Position numbers and translations under genes: made by a program. The notes under the pieces were generated by a model, which worked only from the letters and a program-made list of their open reading frames with translations, was not told where the DNA came from and did not search any database. 64,000 nt of DNA from Tenacibaculum sp. Bg11-29 (lineage in GTDB: Bacteria > Bacteroidota > Bacteroidia > Flavobacteriales > Flavobacteriaceae), in the NCBI RefSeq assembly GCF_002836595.1, contig NZ_PJBB01000003.1, positions 3,564,501 to 3,628,500 on the forward strand. The letters run 5' to 3'. Positions 43,685 through 52,612 of this stretch are shown piece after piece (the first letter of the stretch is position 1; each line of letters opens with the position of its first letter).

Positions 43685-45976
43685 ATGAAATTAAAATTAG
43701 TATTCTTTTTTTTACTTACTACCAGTTTATTAATTGCGCAGAAAACAAAATCTGTTCAACTTTTAAATAAACTAAACAACCATCCTATTCAGTTTTCATC
43801 TATCCTAAATAAAAATTCTAAAAAAGGAACAACCTCAAATACGAACGGTTTTTTTAAAATTACAGGAAAACCGAACGATAAAATTAATATTTCATACATA
43901 GGCTATAAATCAGTAAACGTATTATTTAAAAACTTACCGTCAGTCGTTTATTTACAACCTACATCTTTTGAACTAAAAAGCGTAGCCATTTCTGCTAAAA
44001 GAAAAAAAAGTACTGCACTAAATAAGCTTCAAATAAAAAACTTAGACGCCCCCTTAACAACAAATAGTGTAAGTTCTAAATTAATTAAACTTAGAAATTC
44101 TAATGATTTAGGGAGTGCAGTTAAAAGTGCTACTGGGGTTAGACCTATAAACAGGTATGGTGGTTTTCAAACATTTAGAATTAGAGGTTTTAATAATTTT
44201 GTATTATTAAACGACGGTGTAAGAGACGAGCGTCATAACCTTTCAACAAGTGCACCTAGTACTAACTTAGCAAATGTTAGCCATATTGAAGTACTTAAAG
44301 GCCCTGCTGGTGTTATGTTCGGACACTCTGCTTTAGGTGGTATTATAAATATAGTGCGAAAAAAACCAACCGATACTTTTTCTGGAGAGTTTAGTGCTAC
44401 TTATGGTTCTTTTGATACCTATGAAATGTCTGCTGGTATGGGCGGGCCAATTAATGAAAAACTAAAATATAGAGTAGATTTTGGGCTTACTAAATCTAGT
44501 GGTTGGAGAGATTATGGTATAAATACCAACAATGCTTCTTTTACGCTTAATTATACGCCTACTGAAAAGGATTTCTTAGAACTATCTTTTCAAACAAATA
44601 ACGATATATACGATACCGATACAGGTATTCCGGTTGATGAAAATGGAGCTATTGTAGCAGGAATGGATCCGAAAACAAGGTATAACGATCCGCAAGATTA
44701 TTTAAAACACAAACGTTTTGACTTACAGATTAAATACAAGCATAAGTTTAATGATAAGGTAAAATTAAGTAATAATTTATCGTGGTCTGATGATGATATA
44801 AACTATTTATCTACAGAATGGTTGGTTTTTAATACCGCTAAAGATTCTATAACTAGAGGGTTTCCTTTTTACTTTAACCACACAACGAATACGATTCAGA
44901 ATCAATTAGATGTAAGTTATCAATTTAAGACAGGAAAAATAAAGCACAAATCTATTTTTGGTAATTCTATAAGCTTTTTAGAAAGAAAATCATTTAGAGG
45001 AAGTATAATTGGTCCAGGTACAAAAACTACTATTTCAGTAATAAATCCGACTCTAAATCAAGGGGATATAGAAACTGTTGATGAAAAAGTGCAAATAAGA
45101 GATGAGTTTAATAGTGGTTTTTATTGGCAAAACTGGTCAGACATTTCTAATCAACTTAAAGTTTTAATTGGTATTCGTTATGATATTTTTGAAGGTAACT
45201 ATGCTACTGATAAAATTAATGCAGATAGAGTTTTAATTGAAGAAGGTAAAAAAATAGAAATTCCTTCAACCGCTTTTAGCTATAGAGCTGGTTTGGTATA
45301 TAAACCTTTTAAAAACTTTAGTGTTTTCTCATCATACTCAAACTATTTTAAACCTTCTAGAACGATATCACCAAGTAGTCAAATTTTTGATCCTGAAAAA
45401 GGATATCAAATAGAAGGAGGTCTTAAATATGAAAAACTGAATAAACTAAATATTACTTTATCGAGCTTTTATATTTTAAAACATAATATCGTAGAAAGAA
45501 ATAAGGTTAATGAATACCACCAAATTGGAAAGGCTGACTCTAAAGGAATAGAGTTTGATTTAGCATACACCCCACTAAAAAACATATATATAAAAGCTGG
45601 ATACGCTTTTACAGAAGCTAAAATACGTGCTTATGATGCAAGCGATTCACAAACAAAAAAAGAAGGCAATGCATTACCTTTTGCGCCAAAACATTTGGCA
45701 AATATGTGGGTTAACTATGAGCTAAAAGATGGTTTAGGTTTTGGTATTGGTGGTAATTATACCAGTAATAATTATACGAATTCTAGTAACTCATATACAT
45801 TACCTTCATACTTATTACTTGATGGTGCTGTTTATTATCAAAAAAATAATGTGCGAATAGGTTTAAATATAAATAACATTACCAATAAATTATATTTTAC
45901 TGATGCTATTTATGATTATCAGTTCTTCCCTGGTGCTGAAAGAAATTTTAAAGTAAACGTAAGCTATAAATTTTAA
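43685..45976 (+). CDS. TonB-dependent receptor (siderophore-receptor type) under B12 control
   Basis: 763 aa outer-membrane receptor. The signal peptide is at 1-19 (VFFFLLTTSLLIAQ). A CarboxypepD-reg-like beta domain spans about 22-95. The plug is at about 130-235 (SATGVRPINRYGGFQTFRIR, GFNNFVLLNDGVRDERH, VEVLKGPAGVMFG-like HIEVLKGPAGVMFGHSALGG). The 22-strand barrel follows, ending in the aromatic C-terminus VNVSYKF. The sequence is of the FhuA/FecA siderophore-receptor type rather than BtuB. Because a cobalamin riboswitch controls it, the cargo may be a corrinoid or chelated cobalt. It is followed 6 bases later by a PepSY membrane protein. Confidence 0.88.
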   Translation: MKLKLVFFFLLTTSLLIAQKTKSVQLLNKLNNHPIQFSSILNKNSKKGTTSNTNGFFKITGKPNDKINISYIGYKSVNVLFKNLPSVVYLQPTSFELKSVAISAKRKKSTALNKLQIKNLDAPLTTNSVSSKLIKLRNSNDLGSAVKSATGVRPINRYGGFQTFRIRGFNNFVLLNDGVRDERHNLSTSAPSTNLANVSHIEVLKGPAGVMFGHSALGGIINIVRKKPTDTFSGEFSATYGSFDTYEMSAGMGGPINEKLKYRVDFGLTKSSGWRDYGINTNNASFTLNYTPTEKDFLELSFQTNNDIYDTDTGIPVDENGAIVAGMDPKTRYNDPQDYLKHKRFDLQIKYKHKFNDKVKLSNNLSWSDDDINYLSTEWLVFNTAKDSITRGFPFYFNHTTNTIQNQLDVSYQFKTGKIKHKSIFGNSISFLERKSFRGSIIGPGTKTTISVINPTLNQGDIETVDEKVQIRDEFNSGFYWQNWSDISNQLKVLIGIRYDIFEGNYATDKINADRVLIEEGKKIEIPSTAFSYRAGLVYKPFKNFSVFSSYSNYFKPSRTISPSSQIFDPEKGYQIEGGLKYEKLNKLNITLSSFYILKHNIVERNKVNEYHQIGKADSKGIEFDLAYTPLKNIYIKAGYAFTEAKIRAYDASDSQTKKEGNALPFAPKHLANMWVNYELKDGLGFGIGGNYTSNNYTNSSNSYTLPSYLLLDGAVYYQKNNVRIGLNINNITNKLYFTDAIYDYQFFPGAERNFKVNVSYKF

Positions 45977-45982
45977 GTCCCT

Positions 45983-47434
45983 TTGAAAAAACTTATAACT
46001 ATACATCATTACTTAGGCACATTTTTTTTTATGCTATTCCTTGTTTGGTTTCTTTCAGGGTTTGTAATGATGTATAAAAGTTTTCCTTTTTTGGGTAAAG
46101 AAGAAAAAATACAATGTAAAAAAGAAACAAGCTTAAGTACTAAACAAATACTACCTCCTGCTACTGTATTCGAGAAAGACACTATAGAAACGATACACAA
46201 ATTAAGAATTAACGCAATTCTTAACAATATTGTTTATCATGTAGAAACTGCTTCGGGTAAAGTTATTTCGAGGTATGCGAAGAATGGAGAACCTATAAAT
46301 CTTACTAAAAATAAAGCCTTAGGCATTGCGAAAAACGCTACCAATTTAAAGTACATAGCCGAGGTTACTATTATTAATGAAGTAGATCAATGGATTCCAA
46401 AATCTAGATTTAGGAAACATTTACCTGTTTATAAAGTAAAGTTTACAAACCGAGAAAACACATGGGTACATGTATCTTCTCTTACTGGTGAGGTTTTAAA
46501 TATTACAACTTCTGATGATCGGTTTTGGGCTTGGGTTGGTGCCATACCGCATTGGATTTATTTAAAAGACATACGTATACATCGTTATTTTTGGAAACAA
46601 CTTATTTTATGGTTGGCTGCATTAGGTTTACTAATGACGCTTACCGGAATTGTTACAGGGTTAATACGCTATAAGAAGAAACCCAAAGCGAATTTTAAAA
46701 GGTTTAAAAATAAATGGTATAACCTGCATTATTATTTTGGTTTAGGTTTTGGCTTGTTTATTTGCACCTGGGTATTTAGTGGTTTTATGAGTATGACTCC
46801 TTTTAATTGGGTGCCTAGCTCCTCTTTAAACCAACAGGATAAAAGTATTTGGCAAGGGCAAAATTTTACACTAAAAAGTATTACGAATAAAGATTGGACT
46901 AATTTTAAAGAGATAGCCTCTAAATCAAAATTTAAAGAGATCCATTTTTCTTTATTTAATGATAATATCTTTTTTGAAAAATTCAACCAAAATACGATTG
47001 AAAATCATTGCATAACAAATAGTGATTATAATACCTCAAACGAGCAATACATTGCTAAAATAAACGAATTTAATACCAAAGAAAAAGTAACGGAATTAGT
47101 GGTACTTAACGACTATGATGCCTATTATTATGATCGAAAAAATATAAAAACATTACCTGTTATTAAAATTATTACCAATAAGAGCAACTACTATTATATT
47201 AATCCGAAAACCAATACGGTACTCCTTAAATCTGCTCCGAAAAACAGAACAGAAAGATGGTTATATCATGGTTTACATAGTTTAGATTTTTCGTTTCTTT
47301 CAAAAAACCGTCCGTTATGGGATATTATCATGATTTTCTTACTTACAGGCGGAACAATTACTTGTATTACTGCCACAGGTTTGGGAATTAAATTTATAAA
47401 ACGAAAAACTAGAAAACATCTAAAAAACAAATAA
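45983..47434 (+). CDS. PepSY-domain inner-membrane protein (TTG start)
   Basis: 483 aa PepSY_TM-type protein, commonly found beside siderophore receptors, where it is thought to help reduce or release the metal. The N-terminus is MKKLITIHHYLGTFFFMLFL with the HHYLGTFF signature (helix about 9-32). More helices lie at about 208-230 and 252-270 (LHYYFGLGFGLFICTWVFSG), and near 450-472 (WDIIMIFLLTGG). PepSY-like segments occur in the periplasmic loops (VYHVETASGKVISRY; HVSSLTGEVLNI). The start must be TTG at 45983; the next ATG would cut into the first helix. It probably shares a transcript with the receptor. Confidence 0.82.
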   Translation: MKKLITIHHYLGTFFFMLFLVWFLSGFVMMYKSFPFLGKEEKIQCKKETSLSTKQILPPATVFEKDTIETIHKLRINAILNNIVYHVETASGKVISRYAKNGEPINLTKNKALGIAKNATNLKYIAEVTIINEVDQWIPKSRFRKHLPVYKVKFTNRENTWVHVSSLTGEVLNITTSDDRFWAWVGAIPHWIYLKDIRIHRYFWKQLILWLAALGLLMTLTGIVTGLIRYKKKPKANFKRFKNKWYNLHYYFGLGFGLFICTWVFSGFMSMTPFNWVPSSSLNQQDKSIWQGQNFTLKSITNKDWTNFKEIASKSKFKEIHFSLFNDNIFFEKFNQNTIENHCITNSDYNTSNEQYIAKINEFNTKEKVTELVVLNDYDAYYYDRKNIKTLPVIKIITNKSNYYYINPKTNTVLLKSAPKNRTERWLYHGLHSLDFSFLSKNRPLWDIIMIFLLTGGTITCITATGLGIKFIKRKTRKHLKNK

Positions 47435-47440
47435 ATTAAA

Positions 47441-47580
47441 GTAGTTAGAGATCAGTAATTAAATGTATATCATTAAGCAACTGTTTTTAAACAGGGTAAT
47501 ACAACTCTTGTTGTCAGTTCGAGCATTCCTGAAATAAAAAGACAGTTTGCTTGAAAGTAGCAAACGAAGTTTCGAGAACT
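47441..47580 (-). repeat. ~140-bp inverted repeat, copy B
   Basis: Reverse-complement partner of 43196-43336. This copy contains a perfect small hairpin, GTTTGCT/AGCAAAC. The distance between copies is about 4.1 kb. Confidence 0.8.
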
Positions 47581-47596
47581 ATTAACCCCTAAAAAA

Positions 47597-47619
47597 TAGG
47601 TTTCGACTGCGCTCAACCA
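47597..47619. repeat. Dispersed TAGGTTTCGACTGCGCTCAA element
   Basis: Identical over 22 bases to the reverse complement of 1509-1530, and related to 1649-1670. A short imperfect palindrome. Confidence 0.75.
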
Positions 47620-47712
47620 GACATTACTCATGGTATTCCAATTAAAATATTTATAATAACACGACCTAAACATGCTCTAAATACAAGAGAAAAACTCATT
47701 TTAGAAACCATC

Positions 47713-47742
47713 TTTTAATTCCAATAATTATATCTACATTTG
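47713..47742 (+). promoter_or_regulatory. Promoter candidate for riboswitch unit 2
   Basis: TTTTA at 47713 and TACATTTG at 47735-47742 are separated by 18-19 bases, matching the Bacteroidota TTTG-N19-TAnnTTTG pattern except for the last base of the upstream box. The aptamer begins about 30 bases later. Confidence 0.5.
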
Positions 47743-47769
47743 TGTCGTTATATGGTTTCTTATTTCTTT

Positions 47770-47970
47770 AGTAAAATTTAGAATTATAGAATTAAAAGGG
47801 AATTTGGTGTAAATCCAAAACTGTTCCCGCAACTGTAAAGCTTGTAAAAGGCTTCATTAAAAAAAACCACTGTAGTAATTACTATGGGAAGGTAAATGAA
47901 AGCTAAGCTAAGTCAGGAGACCTGCCAATATTACAATAATTTATAATAGTAACTCTCGGGTAAAGAGTTA
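47770..47970 (+). promoter_or_regulatory. Cobalamin riboswitch 2
   Basis: Nearly identical to riboswitch 1 through the aptamer: GGGAATTTGGTG, CTGTTCCCGCAACTGTAA, CCACTG, TATGGGAAGG and the B12 box AAGTCAGGAGACCTGCC at 47910-47926. The following hairpin is AACTCT/AGAGTT with loop CGGGTAA (47951-47969). Its stem differs from riboswitch 1 by a paired substitution. It should control the receptor at 48026 and probably the whole biosynthetic operon behind it. Confidence 0.93.
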
Positions 47971-48025
47971 GAAAATTATGGTTTTTCATACTTTTCTTTC
48001 CTTGCCTGCTTAATTTCATTTTTAA

Positions 48026-50257
48026 ATGCAAAAATTGATTTTATGCAGTCTATGGATCATGTGTTTTTCACTATCCATATTCGCACAAAACACCACAATT
48101 AAAGGTAAAGTAACTGATAACGAAACTCAGTTAACAATTTCAAATGTACGCGTAACAGCGAACAAAATTATTAAAGGAACAACCAATGAAAATGGTGATT
48201 TTTCTATAGCACCAGATAAATTACCTGTAAGATTAACTTTTTCTTTACAAGGCTACCGACCTAAAACAATTGTTGTTAAAAAAAACACTTCTAATTTAAA
48301 TATTGCTTTAGAAAAACAATTTACAGCGCTTTCTGAAATTGTAATAAACTCTAAAAATGATAAAAAATTAGGCGTTCAAAAAGTTTCTAAAATATCTTTA
48401 CAATTAAGACCTATAAACAGTGCACACGATTTTTTAAAAACAGTGCCTGGTTTATTTATTGCACAACATGCTGGTGGTGGAAAAGCAGAACAAATATTTC
48501 TTAGAGGTTTTGATAATGACCACGGAACTGATTTTGCTGTTTTGGTAGATGATATTGGTATTAATTTAAGTTCTCATGCACACGGACAAGGATATGCCGA
48601 TTTGCATTTTTTAATTCCTGAAACTGTTCAAACGGCTGATTATTATAAAGGTCCGCATGAAACTTCATTAGGTAACTTTGCGGTTTCTGGTGCTGCCAAA
48701 TTCACATCAAAAGAAACATTGCATCGCAATACTGTTAAATTAGAATACGGTCAGTACGACTTTGTAAGAGCTTTAGCAATGGTTTCACTTATAGATAAGA
48801 ATAAAGAAAGTGCCTACATCGCTATTGAAGGAACTTATAACAATAGTTTTTTTGAAAGTAATCAAAACCTTAGAAGGCTAAATACTTTTGCAAAATATAC
48901 GGTTGCGCTTTCTAATAAACATAAATTAAAAACGTCAATTTCTACTTTTCATAGCGACTGGAATGCTTCTGGACAAATACCACTTCGCGCTGTTAAAAGC
49001 GGACTTATAAATAGGTTTGGTGCTATTGATGATAAGGAAGGTGGTGATACTAAAAGAATTCATTTTAATGTACAATTAAGTTCTCGCCTTTCAGAGAGCA
49101 CCCAACTTACCAATCAATTGTATTATGTTTCTAACAAATACAACTTATTTTCAAATTTTTCTTTTTATCAAAACAATCCTGTTAATGGTGACATGATTCA
49201 CCAACAGGAAGATCGTAAAACATATACCTATAAAGGTAATATTTCAATAAAAAACATACTACAAATACCTAATAGCACCACCACTTTTGGTTGGTCGGTT
49301 GAACACAACAATAACAATATTGGTTTAAATAATGCTGTTGGACGCACATTAGCAACTCCTATAAATGAGTTTGATATTAAGGAAACAAATGTTGCATTAT
49401 TTTTAAAAGAACGAATTCAAATAACAAATAAGCTAACAGCTTTAGCGGGTATTAGAGCCGATTATTTTAATTTTAATGTAACCGAATTAGTACCAATACC
49501 TAGTGAAGGAAATACGACTGCTTTAAGAATAAGTCCGAAATTTAGTTTGTTTTACGATGCTACTAAAAACATTCAATTTTATGCAAAAGCGAGTACTGGT
49601 TTTCACTCAAACTACGCAAATGCAGCTGTAAAAAATAAAGATATTAATCCTTTACCAAAAGCTGTTGGATATGATATTGGTACCGAATTTAAAATTGGGA
49701 AAAACTTTGTTGGTAATCTTGCTGGTTTTTATTTACAGAGTGATGCTGAATTTGTTTTTAGTGCTGATGGTTTTGAATTTGAAAATAAAGGAAGATCAAG
49801 ACGAATTGGTAGCGAGGCTTCTTTTAGATACCAACCACTACCCTATTTATGGTTAGATACCGATTTAAATTATAGTTTCGGAACGTTATTAGATGCTCCT
49901 AAAAGTGATAATAAAATTCCGAGTGCACCTCGTTTTACCTCAACTGGTGGGGCTACTTTACGCTTACAAAACGGAATTAATACTTCATTACGCTATCGTT
50001 ATTTAGGAGAACGACCATTAATTGAAGATGAATCTGTAACTGCTCAAAATTATTTTATTACCGATTTAGTTATCAACTATACAAAACCAAAATATCAAAT
50101 AGGTTTATCAATAGAAAATCTTTTTGATACCGCATGGAGAGAAGCGGTGTTTTATGATTCATCGCAACTACAAGGAGAAACACAACCTGTTGACGATATT
50201 CATTTTACACCAGGTACTCCTTTTTTAACAAAATTAAGTCTAACATATTTCTTTTAA
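48026..50257 (+). CDS. TonB-dependent receptor, first gene of the cobalamin biosynthesis operon
   Basis: 743 aa. Signal peptide at 1-20 (SLSIFAQ), CarboxypepD-reg-like domain about 22-100 (IKGKVTDNETQLTISNVRVT). The plug is about 115-225, with a His-rich region around the loop NLSSHAHGQGYADLHFLIPE (about 177-196). The barrel ends LSLTYFF. HAHGQGYAD-type plugs occur in receptors proposed to take up metals. With a B12 riboswitch before it and cobalt-dependent biosynthesis genes behind it, cobalt (or a cobalt chelate) is a reasonable cargo, with corrinoid as the alternative. The next gene starts 3 bases after its stop. Confidence 0.87.
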   Translation: MQKLILCSLWIMCFSLSIFAQNTTIKGKVTDNETQLTISNVRVTANKIIKGTTNENGDFSIAPDKLPVRLTFSLQGYRPKTIVVKKNTSNLNIALEKQFTALSEIVINSKNDKKLGVQKVSKISLQLRPINSAHDFLKTVPGLFIAQHAGGGKAEQIFLRGFDNDHGTDFAVLVDDIGINLSSHAHGQGYADLHFLIPETVQTADYYKGPHETSLGNFAVSGAAKFTSKETLHRNTVKLEYGQYDFVRALAMVSLIDKNKESAYIAIEGTYNNSFFESNQNLRRLNTFAKYTVALSNKHKLKTSISTFHSDWNASGQIPLRAVKSGLINRFGAIDDKEGGDTKRIHFNVQLSSRLSESTQLTNQLYYVSNKYNLFSNFSFYQNNPVNGDMIHQQEDRKTYTYKGNISIKNILQIPNSTTTFGWSVEHNNNNIGLNNAVGRTLATPINEFDIKETNVALFLKERIQITNKLTALAGIRADYFNFNVTELVPIPSEGNTTALRISPKFSLFYDATKNIQFYAKASTGFHSNYANAAVKNKDINPLPKAVGYDIGTEFKIGKNFVGNLAGFYLQSDAEFVFSADGFEFENKGRSRRIGSEASFRYQPLPYLWLDTDLNYSFGTLLDAPKSDNKIPSAPRFTSTGGATLRLQNGINTSLRYRYLGERPLIEDESVTAQNYFITDLVINYTKPKYQIGLSIENLFDTAWREAVFYDSSQLQGETQPVDDIHFTPGTPFLTKLSLTYFF

Positions 50258-50260
50258 ATT

Positions 50261-51061
50261 ATGGGTAAAAACATCGCCAATACAACACATACTTTTTTCT
50301 TCTGCGACGGAGGTTCTTGTCAAAAAGCAGGAGGCGAAAAAGTTGTTAGAGAAGCTAGAGCTTATTTAAGAAATAATGATCTTTGGGATACTACCCATAC
50401 CATTAAAACGAGATGTAACGGACGATGTGAAGATGCCCCTACCTGTATTGTAAGCCCAGGAGAGTTTTGGTATAAAGAATTAACCCCCGAAAAAATAACG
50501 CATATTGTAAAAGGGCATTTAAATAATGAATGCCCTATAGAAACTGAATTATTATATAAAAAAGGATGGGATAAGCAAATTTCTAACAACGAAAGAGCGC
50601 CTATAACACCAAAGCCTTTTGAACTAAAAAATGATACAGAATTAGGTGCGTGTTTTATTACCAAAGGGTTTAGTTCAGATCAGTATTTATATCCGTTGTT
50701 CTTATACCTTAAAGAAAATCCAGATGGGGTAACTCTTACTATGACAAATCAAAATTCTATTGAGTTTAAAGACATTGAGACGTTAGAATATTCTAAAACA
50801 CATACACTTGAATTATTTACTAAAACAACTTGTATTCCTTTAACTATTGCAGCTGTACCTAAAGATAATAAGGAGTTACAACAAGCTAAAATTTCGAGTA
50901 CCGAGTATTTTTATAAAAAGGAATCGCAGCAAGTTGGTATTCGTTTTAAAAATAAATTTGGTGAAGTTTTAGGAAAAATAGCATTCGATTCTATAGCTAA
51001 TAAAGGCTGGGAATATTGCAGAAAAATACAGTTAAAAAACGCAATTTTAAATTTAACATAA
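50261..51061 (+). CDS. Thioredoxin-like [2Fe-2S] ferredoxin with novel C-terminal domain
   Basis: 266 aa. Residues 10-95 form a thioredoxin-fold ferredoxin with Cys15, Cys20, Cys52, Cys56 and Cys62 (FFCDGGSCQKAGG, TRCNGRCEDAPTC), enough for a [2Fe-2S] cluster. The C-terminal ~150 residues (LGACFITKGFSSDQYLYPLF to the end) are not recognised. The gene lies in the riboswitch-controlled operon just before the CobA fusion. A role in electron delivery to a corrin ring-contraction or cobalt-reduction step is possible but not shown. Confidence 0.72.
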   Translation: MGKNIANTTHTFFFCDGGSCQKAGGEKVVREARAYLRNNDLWDTTHTIKTRCNGRCEDAPTCIVSPGEFWYKELTPEKITHIVKGHLNNECPIETELLYKKGWDKQISNNERAPITPKPFELKNDTELGACFITKGFSSDQYLYPLFLYLKENPDGVTLTMTNQNSIEFKDIETLEYSKTHTLELFTKTTCIPLTIAAVPKDNKELQQAKISSTEYFYKKESQQVGIRFKNKFGEVLGKIAFDSIANKGWEYCRKIQLKNAILNLT

Positions 51062-51063
51062 CA

Positions 51064-52608
51064 ATGAAAAAAAGTATTTCAATACTAGGTTTAGGTTGGT
51101 TAGGTTTACCATTAGCTTTAGAACTTCAAAAAAGTGGCTATACAGTTAATGGAAGTACTTCTAGTTTAGATAGGTTAACATCATTAGCTAAATATTCTTT
51201 TCATAATTGTAGAATAAGAATTGAAGCAGATACTATCATAGGAGATTGGGAATCTTTTATTCATGAAACAGCAACACTAATTATCAATTTTCCGCCAAAA
51301 CGAATTGATACTATTGAAACAATACACCCGCTACAGATTAAACAAATTATAAAGCATACGCCAAAAACTACAAAAGTAATTTTTGTTAGCTCAACGTCTG
51401 TTTATCAAAATACCAATAGCCTTGTAAACGAAGCTATAAACTGTATTCCTGAAAAAGCTTCTGGCACTGCACTAATAGAAGCAGAACAATTATTGCAACA
51501 ACATTTTGGCAGCAACTTAACTGTTTTACGTTTGGCTGGTTTAATTGGCCCTAAACGTCACCCCGGCAGGTTTTTGGCAAACAAAAAACAATTAAAAAAC
51601 CCTAACGTTCCTGTTAACCTTATTCATCAAAAAGATGTTATTCGGTTAATAGCAACTATTATAAATAAAGATTGTTTTGGTGAAATTATTAACGGTTGTG
51701 CTGATGTGCATCCTAAAAGAAAAGATTTTTATGAGAATGCAGCCATTAAATTAAATATGCCTGCTCCTATTTTTGAAACTAGCGCTAAGGAAAGTTATAA
51801 AATAGTTGATAATTCTAAATCTAAATTAGTACTAAATTTCACCTATCAATTCTCAAATCCTGAATGGATATTTACAAAAGACTATTTACCTGAAATAGCA
51901 ATTGTAGGTTGTGGACCAGGTAATAAAAATCTATTAACCTTAAAAGCTTTTCACGCTATTGAAAATGCTGATATTATTTTACATGATAATTTAATTTCAG
52001 ATGAAATATTAGCGATTAATACACAGGCTGAACATATTTATGTAGGTAGAAAATACGGAGACAAAGAAGATCAAGAAACACGTCAGAATAACATCAACTC
52101 ACTAATGAAAAAACATTGTGAGCTAGGGAATAAAGTTGTTCGCGTAAAATCTGGAGATCCATATATCTATGGAAGAGCCGCTGAAGAAGTTCGCTTTTTA
52201 AAACAGCATGATTTACCCTTTACTGTTGTTCCAGGAATTTCTGCCGCCTTAGCCGCTGCTAGTTCTGTAAACATTCCTATTACTGAGAGAAGACAATCGA
52301 ACGCTATTTTAATTTGTACAGCACATACTGCCGATTATTCAACCGCACAGCTTAAAGGAATCGCAGAAATGCTAAACGCTGGTAACACACTAGCACTTTA
52401 CATGGGGCTAAAAAGTTTAGATAAAATTATTCCTAAGCTAATAGAAGTATGTAAAAACACAAACATTCCTATCAATGCAATTTCTAATGTTTCTAGAGAA
52501 AACGAAGTGTTACTCTCATCAACATTAGGCGAGATAGAAAACGATATAAAAAAACAAGAGCTACAAATGCCTGTAGTATTTTTAATAGGAGTAAAACCAA
52601 TTAATTAA
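51064..52608 (+). CDS. cobA: YeeZ-like NAD(P)-binding protein fused to uroporphyrinogen-III C-methyltransferase
   Basis: 514 aa from the ATG at 51064, which directly follows the upstream stop and begins MKKSISILGLGWLGLPLALE. An in-frame ATG at 51016 would overlap the preceding gene and add an unlikely 16 residues. Residues 1-272 are a Rossmann-fold SDR/YeeZ-like domain (GLGWLGLPLA, VIFVSSTSVYQNT, LRLAGLIGPKRHPGRFLANK). Residues 276-514 are SUMT (IAIVGCGPGNKNLLTLKAFH, VVRVKSGDPYIYGRAAEEV, VVPGISAALAAASSVNIPIT), which makes precorrin-2 from uroporphyrinogen III. The usual siroheme-synthase partner is the CysG N-terminal dehydrogenase; here a different NAD(P)-binding domain takes that place. Confidence 0.85.
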   Translation: MKKSISILGLGWLGLPLALELQKSGYTVNGSTSSLDRLTSLAKYSFHNCRIRIEADTIIGDWESFIHETATLIINFPPKRIDTIETIHPLQIKQIIKHTPKTTKVIFVSSTSVYQNTNSLVNEAINCIPEKASGTALIEAEQLLQQHFGSNLTVLRLAGLIGPKRHPGRFLANKKQLKNPNVPVNLIHQKDVIRLIATIINKDCFGEIINGCADVHPKRKDFYENAAIKLNMPAPIFETSAKESYKIVDNSKSKLVLNFTYQFSNPEWIFTKDYLPEIAIVGCGPGNKNLLTLKAFHAIENADIILHDNLISDEILAINTQAEHIYVGRKYGDKEDQETRQNNINSLMKKHCELGNKVVRVKSGDPYIYGRAAEEVRFLKQHDLPFTVVPGISAALAAASSVNIPITERRQSNAILICTAHTADYSTAQLKGIAEMLNAGNTLALYMGLKSLDKIIPKLIEVCKNTNIPINAISNVSRENEVLLSSTLGEIENDIKKQELQMPVVFLIGVKPIN

Positions 52609-52612
52609 AAGA

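Larger units (their letters stand above)
47435..48025 (+). promoter_or_regulatory. Leader region of the second riboswitch unit
   Basis: 591 bases without a gene. It holds copy B of the ~140-bp inverted repeat (47441-47580), a TAGGTTTCGACTGCGCTCAA dispersed element (about 47597-47619), a promoter candidate (47713-47742), a cobalamin aptamer (about 47770-47926) and a CGGG-loop hairpin (47950-47970). Confidence 0.7.

Noticed and set aside
43196..47580. Composite insertion sequence
   Set aside because: Inverted repeats are present, but there is no transposase and no clear target-site duplication.
51016..51063. Upstream ATG as start of the YeeZ-CobA gene
   Set aside because: It would overlap the preceding gene by 46 bases and add 16 polar residues before MKKSISILGLGWLG, where the Rossmann fold naturally starts.
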